A stretch of DNA of 64,000 nt from Amyloporia xantha. Taxonomy: Eukaryota > Basidiomycota > Agaricomycetes > Polyporales > Adustoporiaceae. The notes beneath the pieces were generated by a model that did no database searches, was not told the DNA's origin, and was given only the letters and a program-made list of their open reading frames with translations. This document shows, piece after piece, positions 12,077-25,247 of the stretch. Each line of letters begins with the position of its first letter. Position 1 is the stretch's first letter. A program made the position numbers and the translations under genes. Where the stretch lies: the NCBI GenBank assembly GCA_036971615.1, contig JAYKKR010000014.1, positions 1 to 64,000 of the forward strand. Direction: 5' to 3'.

Positions 12077-12777
12077 CCATGGACTAAATGATCATAGATA
12101 TCGGCGAGCCTTATACAATAACGAGGGAGACGTGGCAAACCTGCTGGTTTGCTAACTGGCCTTCACCACTGGTTATATGAGATACCGGGGCCGCCATTGG
12201 ACATCGGCCAACTGGATCGTAAAGGTGCACGATGTCAGGGTACGTATGGAGCTGATTTTACGTACCGCGATTGTGAGGACGCTCATCTGTACATGCTTTT
12301 AAGTATGAAGCTGCACAGGATACCAGTCTGAACTTGTAAGCGCCGCCGTTGCTCCACTTGTCTCTACGTCGTATAAGGCAACATGCATCACGATTCACCC
12401 TATCCCGCGCTCTGTCTCCGATGGCAGCCGCAAGATTGACATCAGCTGCTAAAGGACAGTGGTAAATGTAATGACTCCGCGCCGACCGTGGCGCTGCGAT
12501 CGCAATCTGCGAGATGGCTTCTATAAATATCAAGCTACGACTCACTCTAATTTCGGTCGTGTTGGAACCAGACTGAAAGATTCCTTCAAATAATACACTA
12601 TTTGAGGCAAACATTCGGTGCCAGAACCTCCTTCGCTTCGATCACATGCGACACTGCTACATCGAAGACAACCAGAGTCCGCGTGCCACCCTAAAAATAA
12701 AATGGAAACCTACAGATGAATATAGGAAGTCATGTATCGGGCCCGAATACAACGCTATCCACGTGTTTCCCAGTTGT
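12077..12777. other. Intergenic region between decayed peptide copy and P450
   Basis: I see no gene or clear repeat. It lies downstream of the P450 that ends at 12778. Confidence 0.4.
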
Positions 12778-15230
12778 CTATGCTCGCACATATGGCTTAA
12801 TCAGGATAGGCATCTGTGTACCTTTCTCCATCTCACTACGAATGTAGGGACGGTTAACAACAGCTGACTTCTTGATGATCTCTTCGGGGGCCACCACCGG
12901 ATCAAACTCAAAGGCGCGCACCAGCGTAAACACCAGCGCTTTCGTCCTACAAATCAGAGCCGATGTGATTCAGACGCAATTGGGAGGCGATAATGACCGG
13001 GAAAGACTCACTCTGCGAGAGAGAAGCGGTATCCGATGCATGCCCGCGGCCCACCTAGGAATGTTAGCATATTTCCCCATACACCAGGGATGTGCTGCAC
13101 GGATTCAGGGAGTGACTCCCAGCGCTCGGGTCTGGTCATGACAATAGGGTCAGGATGAGGCACGGCGTAACAGCCTACTGCCGGCTCGCTCACTTGAACT
13201 CGAGGGCATCAGGTCCCCATAATGCTTTGGACATATTCAGTGGCATAATAGGGATGATAAACGGTGTGTCCTTGCTCAATCTGAAATACGGGAACAAGAT
13301 GCCATCAGCGAACCGCACCTGTAGCTGATCGACCTGGACGACCAGCAAGACACATGTACCTGACGCTATCGTGCACCTGCCCATGCACGTCCGTGTACGG
13401 CGTTTCCAACGGGATCACTTCGTCCTTTAATGGCACACGGGCGGTGGCAATAACAGGCGGGTGAACGCGCATGGTCTCGCGGACGACGGCATCGAGATAC
13501 GGAAGAGCATTGAGCTCGTCCATGGTTGGGTCCTCGGTCGGAACTCCCCACAGCTCCTCGCGCAGCTTGTGCTGCACATCGGGTGCGTTAGCAAGCGCGA
13601 ATAAACACATCGTCGTGGCGTTGCTGGTCGTTTCGTGCCCGGCGACAAGGAACCTGGCCAAGCGAACAGTGAACATCCTGTAGCAATTCATATGCGCGAT
13701 CAAAAGTCAACCCACGTCGGGACCTCTGCAGATAGATCAGCGAATTTCGGCAAGGCCTGCAGGAAGCGGACGTACGTGCTAGAACGTCATCATCTGAGAG
13801 CCTCTGGCTTTCGGGGATCTCAGGGCTCATGTTCGCCTTGATGAGCAGCGTCAGCAGGTCGCGGCTCCCCAGTGACTGCCCCATGTCCTTTTCGCCCATT
13901 TGTGCCGCCTTCCGAACGGCCGCCTTCTTCTCCGCAACGAGCTGCAAGCCGATGCGTCGCGCGACCTTCTGTGCAGCGGCCATCCGTCTGGTGGGGCCAT
14001 CCGGCTGTGCAACAAGTGCGAATATCAGCATTCCATGTACGATATGGCGGGAAAGGGAAGCGCTACAGACAATGACCCGTAGGATGGGGATGTAGGCGCG
14101 GAGTACGCGATAGTAGCTGTTCCGCGTGCTGGTGAGCGACTGGAACATCGCCCGGAAGGCCGCACCGAGCTCCGTTTCCTTTCCGTCGGGGTTCAACGCG
14201 TCGAAGTCGTAGTTGAAGCCTGAGTGTCGAGTCGCTAGTATGTAAACACCGGGTATCTGACAAGCTACTTGAACTTACCCGCTAGGCCGATGACATCGAG
14301 CGTCATGTTTGTCAGGCCGCTTGCGACGTCGACTCGAGCGGATCCACCATTTTCAGCGAGTGTAGCGCTCCACATATCGCGCAGCTTTGTGTATTCATGT
14401 AGTGAAGCACGGACAGCACCAGGGGACACATACTTGTTTGGCTTTCTCGACAAATATTTCTGTCAGCTCTCGGATTTGGGCAGGGCCAAATGCCGGGTTC
14501 TGAGCGGTCGGTCAGTGAAAGCTATGATGTGCAACAAGTTGATAAGATTACCATTATCCTTCTCTGTACAAAGAAATCGGACCAAAACATAAGTATTTCC
14601 GCAACTCTAGAGATGGTAGCATCAGTGGGCTTACCTGCTGACGATGATGTTCGCCTAGCACCCAATGCAGTCAGATCACCTTCGATGTCAGTATGATCAC
14701 TTACCTTCTGCAACCACCAACCCTGTCGTCCAAATCATCAGTATCGCCGCAACACCACTATTTGAGCGGGCTCGGAGGTGGACCACGTAGCGGGTCCCAG
14801 AATTTCCGCTAGGTCCAAGCGTGTCATCTCCGGCTTGGGGAAATCATACGAGTGGCTGAGCACATGGTTGATCGCCTTCGTATCGACGGTCCAGAGCCGG
14901 TCGTACTGCCGTCGTTGTACATGAGCGTACGTATAAGGGGTATCGCCAGGCAGGACGAATCATACTCACACTCGCCCACACCTTGTACCTGTAGGTGGGT
15001 CCGTACTGCTCGACCCACTCATCGTACAGGGCGAACTGCTCGGCTCCCTCGCTCGCAGCAATGATCTCTTTGATGTTTCCCCATATCCAGCTGCGACTCG
15101 GTGGTCCCGGAAGGTCGCGCAGAGTGGAAGAGTAGGGGTAGGCCAGAAATTTGAATAGCTTCCACACGGCGAAAGCGAGTGCAGCCGCACCACAAGACCA
15201 TAGCAGATAAGGTGTGAATATTACAGACAT
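12778..15230 (-). CDS. Cytochrome P450 monooxygenase, copy A
   Basis: This is a microsomal P450, a haem-thiolate monooxygenase. The ATG at 15228-15230 opens a hydrophobic anchor ([21 protein letters not shown]), followed by the proline hinge LRDLPGPPS. Other landmarks are the I-helix AGHETTS near 13640, the ExxR motif [11 protein letters not shown] near 13480, PERW near 13110 and the haem loop [13 protein letters not shown] with the Cys codon at 13038-13040. The protein ends PYVRA before TAG at 12778-12780. About a dozen short introns are needed. One exon is only 12 nt (14552-14563, RRIM) and is conserved in the paralogue at 47452. The donor expected at 14790 reads CTACGT instead of GTACGT, which may disable the gene. 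Subfamily is unassigned; it resembles the large basidiomycete expansions. Substrate is unknown. Confidence 0.88.
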
Positions 15231-16208
15231 GGCGTGTTTGTGATTGGATATCGATGGCGGAAACGAATCGTACTCAGGCTGAGGAGGAGGGATGGGAATC
15301 TCCTGAACTTATACGGCCTCCCATTGACAAGGAACTGCGCGATTTACCTCAGATGAACGCCCAGGCCGGTATCCCTCTACCCGAGAGGTTTACGGCAATT
15401 CGTAGCGCACAGTTGATTACGCCGCAGCCCTGTATATGACTGCGTAACTACCACCACCACAAGTCAAAGTTGACATGTACGCAGCAAGCGCCAAAGACCT
15501 GGAAAGACCGGGCTGGTTAGACGAAAGGGATGGTCTCGTGCCCAGACCTCTTATGCCGCACGCCACCACTGAGAAGGAATCCACCGCATCGCTTCAGGCC
15601 CTGTGCCATATGACAGAGAGTTTGACCAGTTCATCAGTTCAGAGGCTGGTATGACGCAGGACAAACCCAGCAGGAAGCTCAGACCCCCTATAGAGAATTC
15701 GTGGGAACGGGGATTGACTCAAGCGCTGAGAGTCCCGTTGTGCTGATTCCAAGCTTAAAGTAGTCCATTCGAGACGGCAGACATATCATGTATAAACTAG
15801 CAAAGCAGCTTGTAGATCTGCGTGATACTGGCATGAAAGCAAATAGTGGTATACCGTATACCAAGGGCATCAATACAATTAAACAAGATACGGCCCGATC
15901 ACGTCAATGGCCGTATGAGAATGTACTCGCCGGGAAGACGTCATCATCCGAGTCTATGCCATAGGCAATAGGCCGTGACAGATTTAGATAAATTCCTGCT
16001 CCTGGCTTCGTGGCGGATCCTGCGCTGAAGATCGATGCGGATCTGTATTTAGACTGAATGCCGCAGCGCATGCATGCTTGATAACCGCTCAGTTGGCAGG
16101 GTGCAAGCAGGAGATCGCGGGTCTGAGGAAGCGAAGGCAAAGAGGGTGGAAACGGACTGCGATCAACTGCGTTATTTAGACCAGAGATAGGCTCTGTATG
16201 GTATGAGA
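15231..16208. other. Intergenic region between P450 copy A and F-box gene
   Basis: A 61-codon plus-strand frame (15254-15439, MAETNRTQAEEEG) has a biased acidic composition but no recognisable domain. The following 450 bp look like remnants of a longer coding sequence broken by stops. I assign nothing. Confidence 0.35.
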
Positions 16209-16209
16209 G

Positions 16210-17914
16210 TCAAAATTGGATCGAACATGAGTCGATTCGATACGGCAGCAACAGAACGCGAACACACCTGAGGATACGTCGACTGTGTACTGCCGGCATC
16301 TGAGATTGCAGCAGTTCATTCCACTTTGCTTCGGCTTCATTGTCAGTCTGCCTGTCTTTTCGCCAGAGACGGACTTTGATCTCAGCCTTGGTAAGCTTGT
16401 CAAATACCGGAGAGCCAAAGATCTGGTCAAGTTGAGAGCAACAGCCATGGGACAACTTTGTCAGGACTGAAACGAGCTTCTCATGGTCAGTCGACTTCGA
16501 AGAGTATACGTAGGACTTCGAAGAGTATACATCGGACTTCGAAGAGTATACATCGAATGTGATACGGATTTCATCCATAACGTGGGATGTGAGCTGCGAG
16601 ATGAGCTGAGGTACGCAGCTAATGTCGAAATCCATACTATCGATATCGATATGTAGGAAGAGGTTGAAGCATGTGAGCTGTGTATTATGTGAAAGATCCA
16701 GGGGATACTCTGGAAATTTGTGGGAATACGGATGAGATAACTTTGAGGACTGAACAAGCAGCGGTACGGCTTACCGCCAGGCACCAGATTCAGAAAGAGC
16801 TTCCGGAGTGAAGCGCCGGCAGTCTGCACATACTGTGACAAGTTTCCAGAGGCAAAATATGAAGGATCTAAAGGAACGAGATCCATGACAGACCAGTCAT
16901 AGCCGAGTTCTATGTTGGTGAGCTTGGCAGATATGCCCGTAGCCACGAAGAAGCCCGTGATACTATCCATGGAACTACTGTCCAAGGAATAGAGGGTGAC
17001 TTGCGAGAGTTTCATCGTGGCATTGCATCGCGGAAATGTGGTGTGAATAAAATGATGCGCCTCGAAGTGCAGTCCCCTGCATTGCAGCTTCTCCAGCGCA
17101 GGGAGGGCACAGACGAGCCGGCCAAAGGTGGCGACTACCGGTAGTGTGATATCGTAGAGATTGAGCCAGGTGATCCCGGAAAACGTTGCCAGATTACGGA
17201 AGATGTCGAGTGGCATCTCCGACGCTCGCCACTCTGCATTGCAGATCATGAGACGCTGTGTCTCCGTCCACCTTCCCCCTAGCATCGCGGCGAATGTACC
17301 CAGGTGTGCAATCGATCTCCAGTTGCCGTCCTTACGCTCAATAGCCTTCCCACTGATATGCACTCTCTGCGGTCCTCCCCAGCGGCTTTTCATCCTCCCT
17401 AACCGCGCCACCTCGTTCCGATTCGAAAACAGAACGAAATGTCTTTTGAATTCTGGCGGCACGTATCTGCAGCATCTCTGGTACCATTCGCGTCCAGGGT
17501 AGGCCTCCTCGCAGGCCACCAACGCGTCGAGGTCATATTGCAAGTAGGAAACGACGTGGTCCCAAACTTCAGGCGGAAGACGGCGAGCTAGGCGAGGAGT
17601 GGACTGCAGAATAAATCCCAAATTATGCTGAGCTGGAACGGATAGCTGTGGGTAGTTCCACCTACTTGTCTTGCCTCTCTTGTCACCCTTGCCGCTCTTG
17701 CCACGCTTCTCCGACCCTGCTGTCGTTGTTGCAGCTCGAGACTCAGATGTGGAGACTCGTTACTGGACCCTGGTGCTCCTGCTGAGCCATTGATTATATC
17801 GCCGTCAGATGGAATAGCCATGGGCAGTAAGCTTGTGTCCTGCTCATGTCCGTGTGCGGTCACCACGGTGCTGATTTTCATGTCACTCTCTAAAGAGTAT
17901 GATTCGCTCTCCAT
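16210..17914 (-). CDS. F-box protein
   Basis: This is a probable substrate adaptor of an SCF ubiquitin ligase. Three exons join in frame: 17914-17666 (83 codons), 17603-16775 and 16709-16210, with introns of 62 and 65 nt, giving about 525 aa. The N-terminal exon is low-complexity (LELQQRQQGRRSVARAAR). Exon 2 opens directly into the F-box, LARRLPPEVWDHVVSYL, followed by DLDALVACEEAYPGREW. The rest is leucine-rich and irregular (ALPALEKLQCRGLHF, TWLNLYDITLP), as in fungal F-box proteins with degenerate LRRs. A threefold VYSSKS repeat lies near the C-terminus (16493-16555). I chose the ATG at 17912-17914 because the upstream exon splices precisely to the F-box. There is no mirrored partner on the right side. 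Confidence 0.8.
16493..16555 (-). repeat. Three tandem 21 bp units inside the F-box gene
   Basis: The units at 16493-16513, 16514-16534 and 16535-16555 share GACTTCGAAGAGTATAC on the plus strand. They encode three VYSSKS heptads (with a variable seventh residue) on the minus strand. The length is a multiple of three and the frame is kept. Confidence 0.92.
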
Positions 17915-20345
17915 CGGATTCTTCCTTGACCCTGTAGGTGCGTTATGATGGTGAAGCAGGATGGTGATGGAAGGCACAAGTGGGCCACTCCTCGTACATT
18001 TCCTATGGTATGAAGTGCGTGTTCCAGCCTGCAGCCCCGGTGCATATATAGCTCATCTGTCAGGGACCACAGCATCAAGGCAGACGCCTGGCGGTGCATT
18101 CTACGTGCGAACGGTATCGCAATACGAGGCCTCTCTCATTCTCACGTGTGGTTATCGGAAACGTTCCGCTTCTTCTCAGTTGTCTCACTCATGGACAAGC
18201 CAGGCTTCGATAGCGAAATGGCGAGTACTAAACACACTTGAGGCGCTTTGAGGGTATATTCTGAACATATATACAAATATTATACAGCTCTAAAGTTGGT
18301 ATTAAAGACCCTCACTGTGTGCATTGAAAGTACGCACAACATATACCAATGGTTCCTCAATAATATCATATTAATTAAACCATGTACCCCTTTATAAGGT
18401 TCTGCAAAAGATACTTGGAAGCACTGTAAGGCCCTCCCGTGACCACCGGCAGAATTCGCCTACGAGCAGAGTTCATGATCGTGTCTGACACAGCTCAGTA
18501 ATATTATGCCAACTTTATTTCGACCCGTTCTTTCTCCACCAAAGTACTATTGTCGTGGACGGAAAGATCCAGCGGTACTTCGACGGTGCGCCGACCCGTC
18601 AACATCGTAGCACATTCTACGAGCTCCGTTCGGAGGGCCGCCGCTGATCAACCAACTCCTAGTGCGTTATGTGCGAAGCTATGCATCTGTCGTGCCCAAT
18701 CGCTGACCGAATGGCACTATTGGACGTCGAATGAGCGTCCCGGTGTGACCGTAGGCATACCCTCCGAGGCGCAAGATTATCTTGCGGCGTGTCGGTTGTA
18801 CACACAGCCCTCTCTCCATGGCTTCAAGCAGGTAAATTTACCGAGGAATCCTCGCACTGCATTGCCCACCAAGCGCTGAAAGGTGCTGGGAGGCTCTCGT
18901 ACTCCCTCATACGACGACTAGCAGGATCTGTGCCTGATTGCACGGGGCCACATAGCATCTGGCCTAGGTCCAGCGTCTCGAGCCGTGACTTGCCATCCAT
19001 CGCCCTTCGAGGACTTCGCTTCCTGAACCGCTGCTTCAGCACAGTGTTACAATTTTGGACCGTGTAAAATGCATCTACCGTGTCATCCACTCACGACTCT
19101 CGCTAAGGTGATCGGTGATGATGCACTCCACGACACCTCCGTCCTCTCCGATTCACCAACCGCGGGACTCGGTGGTTGAGACCGCTCCCGCCACGACTCG
19201 TATGAGTCGTATCGTTCACCAGCTGTGACGTACCTGTTTTATCTACGAAGACTACATAGTTCTCATCCGTTTAGCATCTCGTCAAGTCAAGACATTTCTC
19301 AGTGTTTACAAGTTCTCCGTCCCTCTGCCAGTGGTGCGAAGCATCTGCATGCGTTTCTACAAAAGCTGTCGATGCCGCCTGCCGAAAACAGTTCTCGCAG
19401 ATGCATTCAGGTGCGTTCACGGTTCGTATACCTCGCATTGTTGTGATGTTAGGCCGTCGTCTCTCCGCCTTGCTCCCGGGTCATGCTAGAATTCATTGGG
19501 ATCTATAGTACTTTGTTTCTTTTACGTTTGTGCTGGCACGGTCCATCCGCCAGCACGAATGTCACCTTTTAACCTCGTCATTCTCTAGTTCCGGTCAAAG
19601 CTGATATTACTGGGCACTCGAAGTCATCAAACACTATGGGATTTTGACCGACATAACTGACTTTATTGATGTCTGGATGGAGTACAGCACCGCTACTTAA
19701 TTAATTATAGCTCATCGCGTCGGGCGGGCTTCGATTTCATATTGAATGTTCGTGCTTTTGGTTTCCACTGCATATGGTGATTTCTATCGAGTGATGTATA
19801 ATCAAGTGATGTATTGTAAGGGTTCGTCGTCAGTGATCTCCGACTTGACACCGACCCGACGGACGTCGTGAGCTATCGCGAGCCTTGAAGCTAAGCTTGA
19901 AGCTTGCAGTTTGACTCTTGAGTGCAATGTGCATAGACTCCAAGAGATAAGCGCTGACGATGAGCGCTACCTTGAAGCACGTGCCCCGTCCTGTCGCGTC
20001 CGCTCGAGGAAACCTTTGAGGCAGCCACTCTCTGCATCTCTCTCATCCGAGTCCAAGATCCCACCTACGCCCTTTCTCCACTTCTCTATGAGACGGACTG
20101 AAAACCACTTGTCTATTTGCCCGGCCGCTGCCGTTATCGCTATCTCTGCACAGTTGTTACGTACCCTCATTTTGGACTATAGCACAGTACTCTGCATGTA
20201 CAGCTAGACGGAATATCGCCCTTCGTCCATCGTAAGTCCGAAACACTCAATGTTGGTCAATCAATTTGAATCAATGACATTTAGAATATTTAGAATCTCG
20301 TACATCCTCGTTTGTTGGCAGTTCGAGGTCGAATTCGAATTTGTC
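17915..20345. other. Long intergenic region between the two F-box genes
   Basis: This is about 2.4 kb without a supportable gene. A 109-codon plus-strand frame at 18550-18879 and an overlapping minus frame at 18824-19090 have no motif I recognise and are within chance length for this base composition. It may hold remnants of an old element. Confidence 0.35.
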
Positions 20346-21671
20346 ATGATGCCAATCCTTCCTCCCGAGATCTGGGACCACGTCATTGATTGCCTACATG
20401 GTGAATACAACGTGCTCTTGGCTTGCATGCTGGTCTGCAAGTCCTGGGAGCCGAGAAGCCGGCATAACCTACCCTATGAAATATGCTTTTACAGCCAAGA
20501 CGAGGTCGTGAAGGCTGCACAGGATAGTGGAACACTATGGAAAGGACCGGAGGCGGTGCAGCTATGGGGAGGCACAGATGGCGAGCGTAGGCTAATCCCT
20601 CATCTGACCGTGTTTGCCATGAGGCTAGCAGACCAATGGACCCGAGTGTGGAATCTGCATATCAGAAACGCTGTGTGGCGTGAAGGGTACATGGGAGTGC
20701 TCATCTACTTCCATCGCTCTCCCTTTTCCTTCTCCACCACACAACTCGTGCTTAGTCAAGTCACTTTCCCATCGATCGCAGTGCTATGTGGCGTCACTGT
20801 TTGTTTCCGAAATCTCCGATCGCTTTCATGCTCCCATCTGTCCTTTTCGGATTATGGAGCTGCTCCTCCGGCATTTGCAGAGTGGCCACAAGAGCTATCA
20901 TCGTTACTCCTATCCGACAGTGTGGGCTTGACCAGTGACATTGAGCACCTCTTGCTCACTTCCGGTGTTGTTTACAACCTGTGTGATCTGTCTTTTGACT
21001 GCCGACATATCGAGTCTCCTGCACATGCACGTGGTTCGGCATCCCTACAAGCATTGCTGAATACTGCAGGAGCATCGTTGGATACACTGTGTTTGTCGTT
21101 GAACGTGGGATCCAACTATGATCCGATCGCCGACAGCCGTACGTCCATGTCCTTTTGTTGACAGAACACCGTTTACCCCTGAATTAATTTCTCCTGCAGC
21201 CTGTCTGAACTTTTCTTCTTGTCCAAAGCTTATAGATCTAGTACTGACACTACGTGACGTCCGTGAAAATACCAATTACGACTGGCTGTTTGGGTCTCTC
21301 TCGCAAATCACATCTGACATCATCAAGAACATCTCAATTACATTCATACAGAAAGACGACCCAAAGGCCGTGGTAAGAATTCGTCAAGACTTCTGCACCC
21401 GGCTGGATGGGGTTCTGTCTTCTCTCCCTGCCTTTTCCAACCTTGGAAGGGTCGCCCTTAACGTGCGCGACATGTGGAGTCCTCGTCGGAAGATATGGCA
21501 AAGGAATTCTGGCCGCAGATGACGTCCTACCTGTGCCGCATGAGCGATGAATTCTACAGTGCGTTTTGTATTTTGATATCAGACCTATCCGAAGTACAGT
21601 TTACATTTTATCCATGCCAGATTTTCCTTGACAACAAACCGGTTACAATTACCTCTCCGCTGGATGAGTAG
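20346..21671 (+). CDS. F-box protein, second gene
   Basis: The protein opens MMPILPPEIWDHVIDCL, an F-box, then YNVLLACMLVCKSW, which is the usual second F-box helix. Leucine-rich sequence follows. Exon 1 ends at the donor GTACGT near 21138 and resumes after CTGCAG near 21200 with CLNFSSCPKLIDLVLTLR. I place the start at 20346 because the domain begins there. In-frame ATGs at 20250 and 20274 would add up to 32 residues. Near 21475 the frame shifts from RDMWSPRR to MESSSEDMAKEFW; removing one T restores it, so this is probably a consensus error or a mutation. It is related to the F-box gene at 16210 in plan (LPPE-WDHV) but is far from it in sequence and lies on the opposite strand. Confidence 0.75.
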
Positions 21672-23055
21672 ATGGACACCCTGCGATCGCAGTCGTGAAC
21701 ATATATTTCCAGAGACGGGATCCCCTACTGAATATACTCGGAGTGCCTCCGGCATATACATATTATCTCTAATCGAGTGTCGACCATTTCACCATCACGA
21801 TGTTCTTTTTTCTCCCACATCTTTGACAGCCAACCAACACTTTCTTTTCGACCGGAGTCTCGACACGGTCCATCTTCGTCGAGCCAGCGAATAACGATTC
21901 AGGCATCAGGTCTGGCGGCGGAGACGATGAGCGCCTGTGCCGACCGCTTGCCAGCCGCGCAGTCCTCTAGATTGAATCGGTCGGCTTGTACAGTATATGT
22001 TTGTCATTTTCTCGTCCGAGTATTCTCGGAGCTCACTAGTTCTTCTGTATAGTATATAGCCATCCCCTGTTTCAAGTACGCGATGCGCTCCGCCTTATCC
22101 CACTACTCTCTTCATGCTCTCCATATCACTTTCACCGGCTTTTCATTGTTTTTGACCGTCTGTGAATCACGACTCTGTACATGTACATAAATACGGTCCG
22201 TGATCCAAAGTATATGAACATTGCAATTGCCTGTAGTCCATGAGCGGACTCCCTCTTCTAAGTTCAGTCTTTACGATCCGTGCTGTCTCATGCTACGCCC
22301 TGCCAATCCTAGGTATCGGATGATCGTTGGAAAGATGTCAATATATACGAAACGGGCAAAAGGGCCCCCAATCTAGACAATTCTTGGGGAAGATACGGGA
22401 GCCGAACTTGGTGACAAGAAATAACAAAAGATATTCTGGGAGCTCCTGGAATCGCATGCTTTATATACAACTCCTCGAGCGGTCAAGCTCAAGCTTGACA
22501 GATTTTTCTGCTAATTGAAATAGAGGAGAAGTAGACATACACTTTGGCCCTACGCAAGTACTCGTACATGTAAGCATATATTCACCACAATGACCGTGCA
22601 GCAAAATGTACCATGTGTCATTGTCGTGATCATTTGTTTGTACTGTTCTTGCATTGATATCGGTGGTAGATTTTCTATGACCTGCGCTCTCCTGTGCACG
22701 ATATATAATAAAAATGATCCGTATCATGTTTTTGTCCGTCATGGAACGCTGCGTGGGTCATTAGAATTTGAGAGAGCAATGCGCTTGATGCCAACCTTAT
22801 TGAGGAATATCGGTCTGAATATATGTCAAGCTCTCATTGCCTGCAGGCCGTCGTCGACAGCTCGAATCGCACGACACAATGAAATGCGCTCGTATTCATA
22901 TCGAATTAAACTATTGCTACCCAATGACTGCGTTCTCCCTCATCGTGCCCGTCTCGTAGACATCAAGGCTCGGAAAGCAACACTTAAGTCAGAATCTGGA
23001 AATTAATTATTGTCTCCACATAGTTGCTGATGCTCACATGCCTTTAGTCGAAGGA
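21672..23055. other. Intergenic region
   Basis: No gene was recognised. The last 200 bp are the 3' flank of the peptide gene at 23056 and match the flank of the copy at 46550 in inverted orientation (the CGCTCGTATTCATAT stretch near 22885). Confidence 0.4.
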
Positions 23056-23204
23056 TTACTTGCTCTTCGGGGGCTCCGCGCAGCCGCATGTGGGCCAGGA
23101 GCAGGTCCCGCCGTTAGCCTCGGTGTTTGCGCACTTCACGGTGTCCTATATGCATATCATCAGCCTGTGCAGACACAAGCAATGCGCACGATACTCACAG
23201 ACAT
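23056..23204 (-). CDS. 31-aa four-cysteine peptide, copy 3
   Basis: Exon 1 is at 23199-23204, the intron is 23146-23198 (53 nt) and exon 2 is 23056-23145, with a TAA stop. The peptide is unchanged. Differences from copy 27874 are at A8, A12, G15, P20, T21, C24, A25 and the stop, all synonymous. The promoter is of the second class, with TATATAAAG at 23288-23296. Intron and flanks match copy 46550 far better than the neighbours, which identifies that gene as the mirrored partner. A possible 3'-UTR intron starts just after the stop, but its donor here is weak (GCATGT). Confidence 0.85.
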
Positions 23205-24165
23205 GGTGGTAGGAGGAAGTGGTAAATAAAGTTGAAGGAGTTGTTGGCTGGTGTAGGAGGGTGAGGTGTACTCGCTGCTCTTTAGCTCTTTATATACAGC
23301 ACAGATGCCTCTGGTGGTTTAGACGAGCTGTGGTGATTTGGCAATATGAGACAATGGATTGGACGCTGCACTGTCTCTGGGGATTAAGCTCTTCGCCTGT
23401 ACTAGACGAATGGAGCGATGCCAGTCTTCTTCACTGCTTCATAATTCAACACACCTGATTGGCGCGTTCAATGTGTCCCGGATCCAATGCACGGTGAACC
23501 TCGTGTACACATGTGCATTCCATGAGCCCGTCGTGCGCAAGGCTCGGTATTATAACCTCACATTCGGCGAGTGAAGACCCTGTCGGTCGTTGTTCCCTGT
23601 TCATATTGAATTCACTGTCAATCAGAGTTATCACTTTTACCAACGACTTACCGTGCTATATTTACACACATTCCTTGTCAACAGGCTTCTTTTTGCGTGC
23701 GATATATCTGTACTGCCAGTATGTATTTATGCCGTGGAAGCTGGGCCTGCAGATGCGGATCGTTTGATCTTGATCAAGCTACGAGTTTGAAGGGATGTGT
23801 CAAATTTTGTTTTCAACCAAGCCAGTGTACTGTATAGAGAGCTGAGCGTACACGTTCGCAATACACACATAATACTAGTACTATATTTGCCCAGCGGCGG
23901 TCTTAGAGGCATCGAACATTGTGCCACCGTGCAACCACCGTGTATGAAACTACCAAATTGGAAATTCTAGGGGATGTCACGGTCACGTGGTGCTGGTGAA
24001 CTCTTGTGGCCTCTTGTGGCCCGTCACCAACCCGTCACTGACGACGACTGTCCCTCACTCTCGCAACCACTCTCAAGGGATATTCAAGGTCTGCTCGCGA
24101 AGGATATAAGCCTTTTACCGCAACGACTTAATCTTCTGCACTACCACAAGATCTACTCACCCACC

Positions 24166-24751
24166 ATGACTGAAGTCGCGACGCTGCGACAATCCTTCGA
24201 AAGTATGGCTGTGAGTTCCTGCTATCTACCAACAGAAATACATAATCGAGGAAGCGTTCTCCCTGCAGCTTGAGAAGAGACCGCGGTTGCTACCTCCAGA
24301 TCGCAGCAAGCCTTCAGGACCCGCTCAGTATCCCCCTCTACCCGAAGACTTCAAATCGCACGAACGGCATTACGTGCTGGGCTGGAAACTTGATAGGGAG
24401 TGGTTTGCGTCCTTCACCGAACGGTATTTCGCACAAAAGCGACAGTTTGGCCTCCGATCATTCAAAAATGGCTACTTCAAGCTGAAGGCCATAATGGGAT
24501 ATGACCACTTGTTTTGGATGACCGTTATCCCAGATGGATATCCTATACCAGAGAAGGTGGACGATCCCAACGTCCCATATATAGATCTCTTCGTCATATC
24601 GGTCACCGCATCGGACTATTTGCTCAACAGGAGGAGACCCACGCAAGCGCAATATGAGTGGCTGGTGAATGTGATAGGCGAGGAGCCCATGTGGTATAGG
24701 GATGCGCTGCCAAAGGAAGAGTTCTACGAAACCTACGGCAATATTTGTTAG
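24166..24751 (+). CDS. Unknown 175-aa protein, copy A
   Basis: There are two exons. 24166-24210 encodes MTEVATLRQSFESMA, then a 58 nt intron (24211-24268), then 24269-24751 gives 160 codons and TAG. The protein starts LEKRPRLLPP after the junction and contains HYVLGWKLDREWF, the stretch LKAIMGYDHLFWMTVIPDG, DLFVISVTASDYLL and QAQYEWLVNVIGEEP, ending YGNIC. It has no signal peptide, membrane span or cysteine motif. I do not recognise the family. It is flanked by peptide genes at 23056 and 25248, and the whole three-gene cassette recurs inverted at 44339-46698. The paralogue at 45003 has the same exon lengths (45 and 483 nt), and most differences are conservative, which supports a real gene under constraint. 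Confidence 0.85.
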
Positions 24752-25247
24752 TTGATGCGCGACGAAATGTACCGTGCGTTGTGGCCATGATATTTTGTTA
24801 GTATCATTCTTACACGTTAATATCAATTGAGGATTCCCTAACACATACGATACACTCTCCTCTTCCTGAAACACGATTAGTGCGTGTGAGACGATTCACA
24901 ATGCGTCCACATCCTCAGTCCTGATAACAGTGCCACAGTTCGCAACGTGGTTCTTGTGGATTTACGTGCACGACCCCATCCAACGCTCATGGTAAAAACC
25001 CGCCATGAATACGCACTGAGAGACGAGCGCTCAGCGTGCCAAGTGGCCCGTACACTATACAACGAAATGCATTCGTATTCAAACCAAGGTTACAGATACT
25101 ACACACGTCAACTGCACTTTCCCCATCAAGTCTGCCCCACAGACAGATCCGTTCATCTTGGATTTGCAAGTATACCTGACGGCAGAACCTGGCCGTCAGT
25201 CAGTATCTCCACATATTCACTAAGGTCCACATACCTGCGTCAAAGGA

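Noticed and set aside
18550..18879. Possible gene between the F-box genes
   Set aside because: No recognisable motif and no plausible splice partners were found, and the length is within chance.
23038..23229. Frames such as 23038-23229 and 46525-46815 antisense to peptide genes
   Set aside because: They are shadows of the conserved exon 2 and its intron in the opposite strand.
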